From an uncultured Kordia sp. (lineage in GTDB: Bacteria > Bacteroidota > Bacteroidia > Flavobacteriales > Flavobacteriaceae): a stretch of DNA of 44,726 nt. The notes under the pieces are model-generated. The model had not been told where the DNA came from. It saw only the letters and a list, made by a program, of their open reading frames with translations, and did not search any database. A program made the position numbers and the translations under genes. The stretch is taken from assembly GCF_947489565.1 (NCBI RefSeq), contig NZ_CANLEA010000034.1:1-44726 (forward strand), in the 5' to 3' direction. Of the stretch, positions 40,847 to 44,726 are shown in pieces. The stretch's first letter is position 1. Every line of letters starts with the position of its first letter.

Positions 40847-41830
40847 TTAACAATTCAATTTGGCAATAAGTGCTAATCGAGTTGTTTCAGACATTCCATA
40901 AATAGGTTCTTTCCAACCAAGAGCATCATAATATTCAATCGTTTCTTTTACACTTTCTTCAAAGTCTGTCGGTACTATTTGTAAATCGTTTTTCAATGCA
41001 GTATTGTCATACGTATGATAATCACAATCTAACCATAACGGCATATCAAACCATTGATTAATGTCTTGCTGATGTAGAAAATCAGGTGTTGCATTGACAG
41101 TTTCAAAAGTTGTATGCAAATGCTTTGCAGCACTATTTACAATTTGTTGGATAGACGTTTTCTGAGCCGTAATTACATTATAAATTCCTGTCACAGGCAA
41201 TTCAATACCATTTAGAATAGTTTGCACAAGATCTTGCACGTAGGTCAACGAAAATACGCGTTTGCCAAAATCGGGAAGTAGTAATTCTGTGTGTTTTTTT
41301 GTTTGATACAACCAATAATAAAAACGATCGGTATGATCATACGCGCCATATACCAATGATGGACGCAGCATTAAATATTCTTGAGTCGAATGTTTTAAAA
41401 TCCGTTCACATTCCGCTTTGCGATTTCCATACGACGCATTTGTACGATCAGTTCGTTCAGCATCAGTACAACTAAGTATTTTGGTAGTTTCATCTCTCAA
41501 TATCGATTGATCATGTTCGTTATCATATACCGAACACGTAGAAACTAAAATGTATTTTTTAAGTGTTCCTTTAATGGATTTCAATACGTTTGAAAGTGAA
41601 TCAGGATAATAACACGATACGTCAATTATATAATCCCAATGTCCATTTTCAATTTGACGGACGTCATCTGTTTCTCTATCGCCTTTTATTTTTTTTAGCT
41701 GTGGAAACAAATCAGCTTGTGTTTGTTGCCTATTAAACAACGTAATATCGTATTTGTTTAATTTTTGTAATTGTTCAACTAAAGTACGACCTATAAATTG
41801 CGTGCCTCCAAGTACGAGTATCTTTTCCAT
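40847..41830 (-). CDS. NAD-dependent epimerase/dehydratase family protein
   Basis: The 327-residue protein has the extended-SDR NAD-binding loop (ILVLGGTQFIGRTL, residues 4-17), the catalytic YxxxK (SYGNRKAE) and the substrate part YLMLRPSLVYGAYDHTDRFYYW. The loop GGTQFIG and the late domain resemble the 'isoflavone reductase-like/CSP41' epimerase group. The sugar or cofactor substrate is not known. It lies convergent to the Omp85 gene and divergent from the RidA gene, with a 57-base shared promoter space. Confidence 0.88.
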   Translation of the reverse strand: MEKILVLGGTQFIGRTLVEQLQKLNKYDITLFNRQQTQADLFPQLKKIKGDRETDDVRQIENGHWDYIIDVSCYYPDSLSNVLKSIKGTLKKYILVSTCSVYDNEHDQSILRDETTKILSCTDAERTDRTNASYGNRKAECERILKHSTQEYLMLRPSLVYGAYDHTDRFYYWLYQTKKHTELLLPDFGKRVFSLTYVQDLVQTILNGIELPVTGIYNVITAQKTSIQQIVNSAAKHLHTTFETVNATPDFLHQQDINQWFDMPLWLDCDYHTYDNTALKNDLQIVPTDFEESVKETIEYYDALGWKEPIYGMSETTRLALIAKLNC

Positions 41831-41856
41831 GTAAAAAAGATACTATTTTAATTTCT

Positions 41857-41864
41857 TAAATTTG
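41857..41864 (+). promoter_or_regulatory. -7 element TAAATTTG for the lipoprotein RidA gene
   Basis: Exact TAnnTTTG. Its last G is the G of an in-frame GTG at 41864. This argues against that GTG as the start and for GTG 41888. Confidence 0.65.
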
Positions 41865-41887
41865 TGTTGAACCAAAAAAATAATCTT

Positions 41888-42346
41888 GTGAAAAACTTCC
41901 TTTCTCTTTGTATACTGTTTTTACTATGCTTTAGTAGTTGTCAAACCGCGAACGATTCTAATAAAAGTAGTGATATCACCTTTCATAAATCACATTTGCC
42001 ACAACGACAAAACACACCTTTTAGCGCTGCGGTAGAAACGGAAAATTTACTTTTCTTATCAGGTCAAATAGGAAAAGATCATTCTAAAGGAATTTTAGCA
42101 CCTGGCGGAATAAAAGCAGAAACAAAACAAGCTTTGGAAAATATAAAAGCAGTATTGGCGCAACACAATTCTTCACTGGATCGTGTCGTAAAATGCACGG
42201 TAATTCTAGCAGATATCAACGATTTTAAAGATTTCAATAGTGTGTACGTACAATACTTTCCAAACAAACCTGCACGTACAACTTTTGCTGCTGGCGGATT
42301 GGCCATTGGTGCAAAAATTGAAATTGATGTAATTGCTGCGAAGTAA
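41888..42346 (+). CDS. RidA-family protein carrying a lipoprotein signal
   Basis: The start GTG 41888 gives 152 residues beginning (M)KNFLSLCILFLLCFSSC, a lipoprotein signal with Cys18. The -7 promoter element covers the earlier GTG. The mature protein is a normal YjgF/RidA subunit. It has LFLSGQIGKD, TKQALENIKAVL, VVKCTVILADINDF and PARTTFAAGGLAIGAKIEIDVIA with Arg130, the residue that holds the imine or enamine carboxylate in RidA. RidA hydrolyses reactive 2-aminoacrylate-type imines in the cytoplasm, so an envelope-bound copy is unusual; related exported copies are known in Bacteroidota. The trimer could sit in the periplasm. Confidence 0.9.
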   Translation: MKNFLSLCILFLLCFSSCQTANDSNKSSDITFHKSHLPQRQNTPFSAAVETENLLFLSGQIGKDHSKGILAPGGIKAETKQALENIKAVLAQHNSSLDRVVKCTVILADINDFKDFNSVYVQYFPNKPARTTFAAGGLAIGAKIEIDVIAAK

Positions 42347-42487
42347 TTTTACAATTTTATTTTTTATAATATTAAAAATCAGTTAATTATAAAATAGTTT
42401 TCATTTTTTTGTAACATATTTTCAAAGTCGATACTTACGGAGCAAATAGAAATTAATTCAACACTAAGATCTATTCAGCTGAAAAAA

Positions 42488-42495
42488 TATCTTTT
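42488..42495 (+). promoter_or_regulatory. Candidate -7 element TATCTTTT for the TraB/GumN-sigma unit
   Basis: Matches TAnnTTTG except the last base, 18 bases before ATG 42514. It supports that ATG over the GTG at 42496. Confidence 0.4.
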
Positions 42496-42513
42496 GTGAT
42501 AAACAACAAAATC

Positions 42514-43365
42514 ATGCAACAACTCATTATATTACTTTGCTTTATTGTAAGCAGCTTTATAGCAAATGCGCAAGACACAAAACTTGAAAATTCCGTATTG
42601 TGGAAAATAGAACACGAAAACTTAGAGAAACCTTCCTACCTTCTGGGAACAGTTCATATTTTATGTAAAGACGATTTTACCATTCCCGAAAAAGTAACCA
42701 AAGCCTTCAACGAAACTGAACGTTTGGTGTTGGAAGTAGACATGTCGGACACGAAAGCTTTAATGGCAGTGCAACAAAAGATGATGTCTGGCGGAAAACT
42801 GACGGAAGAATTATCAAAAGCACAACAAACCTATTTAGACAATTTATTGAAAAAGGAATTGAATATGTCACTGAAAATGGTGAATAATTATACCTTAATG
42901 ACGGTGTATACCTTGTTGATTCAGCAAAGTTACAGCTGTCCTATAAAGAAAATGTATGAAGTAGAATTGACAAGCATAGCGAAAGCAAATAACAAAAAAG
43001 TAGCAGGATTAGAAACGCTAGATGGTCAATTAGATTTTTTCGCGAAAGCGTATCCAAAAGACTTTTTATGGAAACAAATTGAGCTGTTTGAAGCCTATAA
43101 AACGGCGTTAGAAGAAATGGTGATGTTTTACAAAAAAGAAGAACTTCAAAAACTATATGACGGCATGAACGACGAGCGTTTTTTTAATAAAAATGCAGCA
43201 TATTGGATGTTGACAGTTCGCAATACAAATTGGTCCAAACTAATGCCAGAAATGATGAAACAACAATCGAATTTATTTGCCGTCGGCGCAGCACATTTGC
43301 CTGGAGAAAACGGCGTTATTTCATTATTACGCAAACAAGGATATACAATTACGCCTGTATTTTAA
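42514..43365 (+). CDS. TraB/GumN family secreted protein
   Basis: From ATG 42514 the protein has 283 residues with a signal peptide (LIILLCFIVSSFIANAQ). The family signature YLLGTVHILCKDDFTIP with the conserved GTxH is at about residues 41-57. The matching C-terminal motif is FAVGAAHLPGENGVISLLRKQGY. Between are ERLVLEVDMSD and KMYEVELTSIAKANNKKVAGLE. TraB/GumN proteins share a fold with Tiki-type metalloproteases (EreA/ChaN superfamily), with GxxH and Glu as metal ligands; the function here is unknown. The sigma-factor gene follows after 11 bases. Confidence 0.88.
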   Translation: MQQLIILLCFIVSSFIANAQDTKLENSVLWKIEHENLEKPSYLLGTVHILCKDDFTIPEKVTKAFNETERLVLEVDMSDTKALMAVQQKMMSGGKLTEELSKAQQTYLDNLLKKELNMSLKMVNNYTLMTVYTLLIQQSYSCPIKKMYEVELTSIAKANNKKVAGLETLDGQLDFFAKAYPKDFLWKQIELFEAYKTALEEMVMFYKKEELQKLYDGMNDERFFNKNAAYWMLTVRNTNWSKLMPEMMKQQSNLFAVGAAHLPGENGVISLLRKQGYTITPVF

Positions 43366-43376
43366 AGCTCGATTCA

Positions 43377-43880
43377 TTGAAACTCACAGAACAAGAATTT
43401 CTTAGCAAAATTGCCACACACAAAGGCATTATTCACAAGGTTTCTCGGATCTACTTTGAAGATGCGAGCGACCGTGAAGATTTGGTGCAAGAAATTATTT
43501 TACAACTTTGGAAATCATTGCAATCGTTCAATGGAAAAAGTCAATTTTCAAGCTGGATGTATCGGGTTGCTTTAAATACTGCCATTGTATTTTTTAAGAA
43601 AGAAAAACGAAAGCCTGATGGTTATGAAATGCCTGCACATGTGCAATTGGTTCAAGAAGATTATTCAGACGAAAAAGAACAACAACTTGCCACTTTTTAC
43701 AAAGCTGTTCAAGAATTAAACAAAATTGAAAAAGCCTTGATTTTCCAGTTTATCGAAGGGTTTTCGGGAGAAGAAATTGCCAAAAATTTAGGAATGTCAC
43801 CTGTAAATGTTCGCGTAAAGCTCAACAGAACAAAGAAAAAATTAAAAGAAATTATAAAAACACAGAATCATGGATTTTGA
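43377..43880 (+). CDS. ECF-type RNA polymerase sigma factor
   Basis: I choose TTG 43377, 11 bases after the TraB/GumN stop codon. It gives 167 residues beginning (M)KLTEQEFLSKI; starts further upstream would run through the preceding gene in the wrong frame. Region 2 is visible as EDLVQEIILQLWKSL...SSWMYRVALNTA and region 4 as GFSGEEIAKNLGMSPVNVRVKLNRTKKKL. The length is typical for ECF sigma factors. It overlaps the following membrane-protein gene by 11 bases, the usual arrangement with an anti-sigma factor. The promoters it recognises cannot be read here. Confidence 0.9.
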   Translation: MKLTEQEFLSKIATHKGIIHKVSRIYFEDASDREDLVQEIILQLWKSLQSFNGKSQFSSWMYRVALNTAIVFFKKEKRKPDGYEMPAHVQLVQEDYSDEKEQQLATFYKAVQELNKIEKALIFQFIEGFSGEEIAKNLGMSPVNVRVKLNRTKKKLKEIIKTQNHGF

Positions 43881-44496
43881 TAAAATAAAAGAACTTATGG
43901 ATAACGAAAATCAAGATGATTTGCAGTTGCCAACAAGTTTAGAAAACTTAAAGGAAAGTCAGATGCCAATTGCCAAGATTCGCAAAACGATGAAAGGAGA
44001 AATTGCCATACAACTTGCTGGAATTGTCATCTTTTTCACCTATCCATTTTTAATAGAAATGTATGAATTGCCACGTGCCGTATATTTTATTTTTATGTTC
44101 ATTACAAGTTTAATGACTTTGGGATATTTAGCGAAAATGATTTGGTTTTTACGCAGAACTTCTAGTGTGGGACAGCAAACGAAAGAAACGATTTTAAACT
44201 TTATTCACGATATCAAACTCACGATGGAAGTCTATAAAACCGGAATTATTGCAGGTTCCTTGTTATTACCTGTTTCGGTAACAGCTATTTTTATGGGCGC
44301 GGTAAAATTTGGAGAAGATCGTTTTACAGAATGGTTTTTACTGCAAATGTCTACAAGTACGTTGCTGCTAGTGATTTTAGGATATTTACTTTCTGGAGTT
44401 GTTATTTATTATATTACTGTGAAATGGGCAGATAAATTGTATGGTGTGCATGTACGTAAGTTGGAAGAGATTTTGACTCAGATGGAAGAGGTTTAG
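43870..44496 (+). CDS. Putative anti-sigma factor (four-membrane-segment protein)
   Basis: The 208-residue protein has a charged N-terminal cytoplasmic part (about 1-45, with LKESQMPIAKIRKTMKGE) and four membrane segments (about 47-64, 70-92, 124-143 and 156-177). The ATG overlaps the sigma-factor gene by 11 bases. Position and layout suggest it holds the sigma factor at the membrane, though no zinc-finger (HxxxCxxC) motif is seen. The signal would be sensed in the membrane. It is last in the TraB/GumN-sigma unit. Confidence 0.82.
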   Translation: MDFDKIKELMDNENQDDLQLPTSLENLKESQMPIAKIRKTMKGEIAIQLAGIVIFFTYPFLIEMYELPRAVYFIFMFITSLMTLGYLAKMIWFLRRTSSVGQQTKETILNFIHDIKLTMEVYKTGIIAGSLLLPVSVTAIFMGAVKFGEDRFTEWFLLQMSTSTLLLVILGYLLSGVVIYYITVKWADKLYGVHVRKLEEILTQMEEV

Positions 44497-44580
44497 AATC
44501 GCTGACGCTGTTAGATTTGGCGTTGCCTCTTAGAATTTTAGACGCGCTTTGCTTTTAGAATCACTTTAGGTATCGATTTA
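44497..44580. repeat. TTAGA-block dispersed repeat, copy 2
   Basis: Blocks GCTGACGCTG, GGCGTTGCC and GACGCGCTTTGC separated by TTAGA/TTTAGAAT. The last part matches 17295-17325. Confidence 0.65.
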
Positions 44581-44588
44581 GATTATTA

Positions 44589-44710
44589 AAAACGTCACTT
44601 CGAGTGGCAAATCTCTGATTTGTTGTATCGAGAAGTACTATGAATTTCTAAGCTGTTCTCGATACAATTTTTCTTCATTTCATTACGAAAAACCACTCGA
44701 ACTGACGTGT
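44589..44710. repeat. Inverted REP pair
   Basis: 44589-44640 (AACGTCACTTCGAGTG ... TATCGAGAAGTACT) is an inverted copy of the element at 36460-36510; 44648-44710 (GCTGTTCTCGATACAA ... CACTCGAACTGACG) is a direct copy of 31535-31594. Together they form a head-to-head pair at the window edge. Confidence 0.75.
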
Positions 44711-44726
44711 TGTGATCATTCCTCGT

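Noticed and set aside
41864-41887. GTG start eight codons upstream of the RidA lipoprotein signal
   Set aside because: It overlaps the -7 promoter element and would put a polar stretch before the signal.
43203-43376. Longer start for the sigma factor inside the TraB/GumN gene
   Set aside because: The extra 58 residues are the TraB/GumN end read in another frame; ECF proteins start near TTG 43377.

Overview
The window is AT-rich chromosomal DNA from a member of the Bacteroidota, most likely a marine Flavobacteriaceae. Kordia or a near relative is my best guess, from overall gene style only. The signs are a type IX secretion (T9SS) type B sorting domain with PorP/SprF and OmpA partners, many Gln-ending signal peptides of the usual flavobacterial form, lipoproteins with Cys after a short hydrophobic stretch, no clear Shine-Dalgarno sites, and seven exact matches to the Bacteroidota -7 promoter element TAnnTTTG just upstream of genes. 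I see no rRNA, tRNA, CRISPR array, transposase or prophage.

Layout. 1-7569: the 3' end of a giant Ca-binding-type repeat adhesin (at least 1530 residues) with an apparently perfect 918-bp tandem duplication, followed by porP/sprF-like and ompA-like genes. 7754-12188: a stand-alone SIR2-like protein, a secreted alpha/beta hydrolase, and a LytS/LytTR-type two-component pair. 12251-15784 (minus strand): a double SnoaL-like lipoprotein, an AraC regulator, rluF and a beta-propeller-like secreted protein. 16080-23125: a BaiN/HI0933-type flavoprotein; mevalonate-pathway genes (mvaD, mevalonate kinase) with a UbiA-type prenyltransferase; a nitrilase; and an RluB-like protein whose catalytic motifs are altered. 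23295-26916: a small unknown gene, a 56-residue lipoprotein, a TPR histidine kinase and its response regulator. 26988-35418 (minus strand): a secreted unknown protein, a three-gene polyprenol-type glycosyltransferase operon, a MORN-repeat protein, and a membrane ferredoxin/FAD-oxidoreductase pair. 35701-40784: a DUF547 protein, an outer-membrane barrel, then an operon of GH113-like lipoprotein, unknown lipoprotein and Omp85-like barrel. 40847-44496: an epimerase, a lipoprotein RidA homologue, and an operon of TraB/GumN protein, ECF sigma factor and putative anti-sigma factor.

Between genes, the long spacers (17295-17961, 31390-31644, 32122-32467, 36418-36784, 44497-44726) are packed with several families of dispersed palindromic (REP-like) elements, some inverted as pairs and one apparently nested in another. 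About 190-bp direct repeats flank the MORN gene.

The observations I would check first are: the RluB-like protein with catalytic Asp to Glu, Tyr to Phe and a degenerate NR-type motif; the perfect 11-bp inverted repeat that puts the GH113 start codon in a hairpin loop; the SIR2-like protein with Asn in place of the usual His; and the hierarchical duplications in the adhesin. I did not find a clearly new multi-gene system, and I would not claim one.
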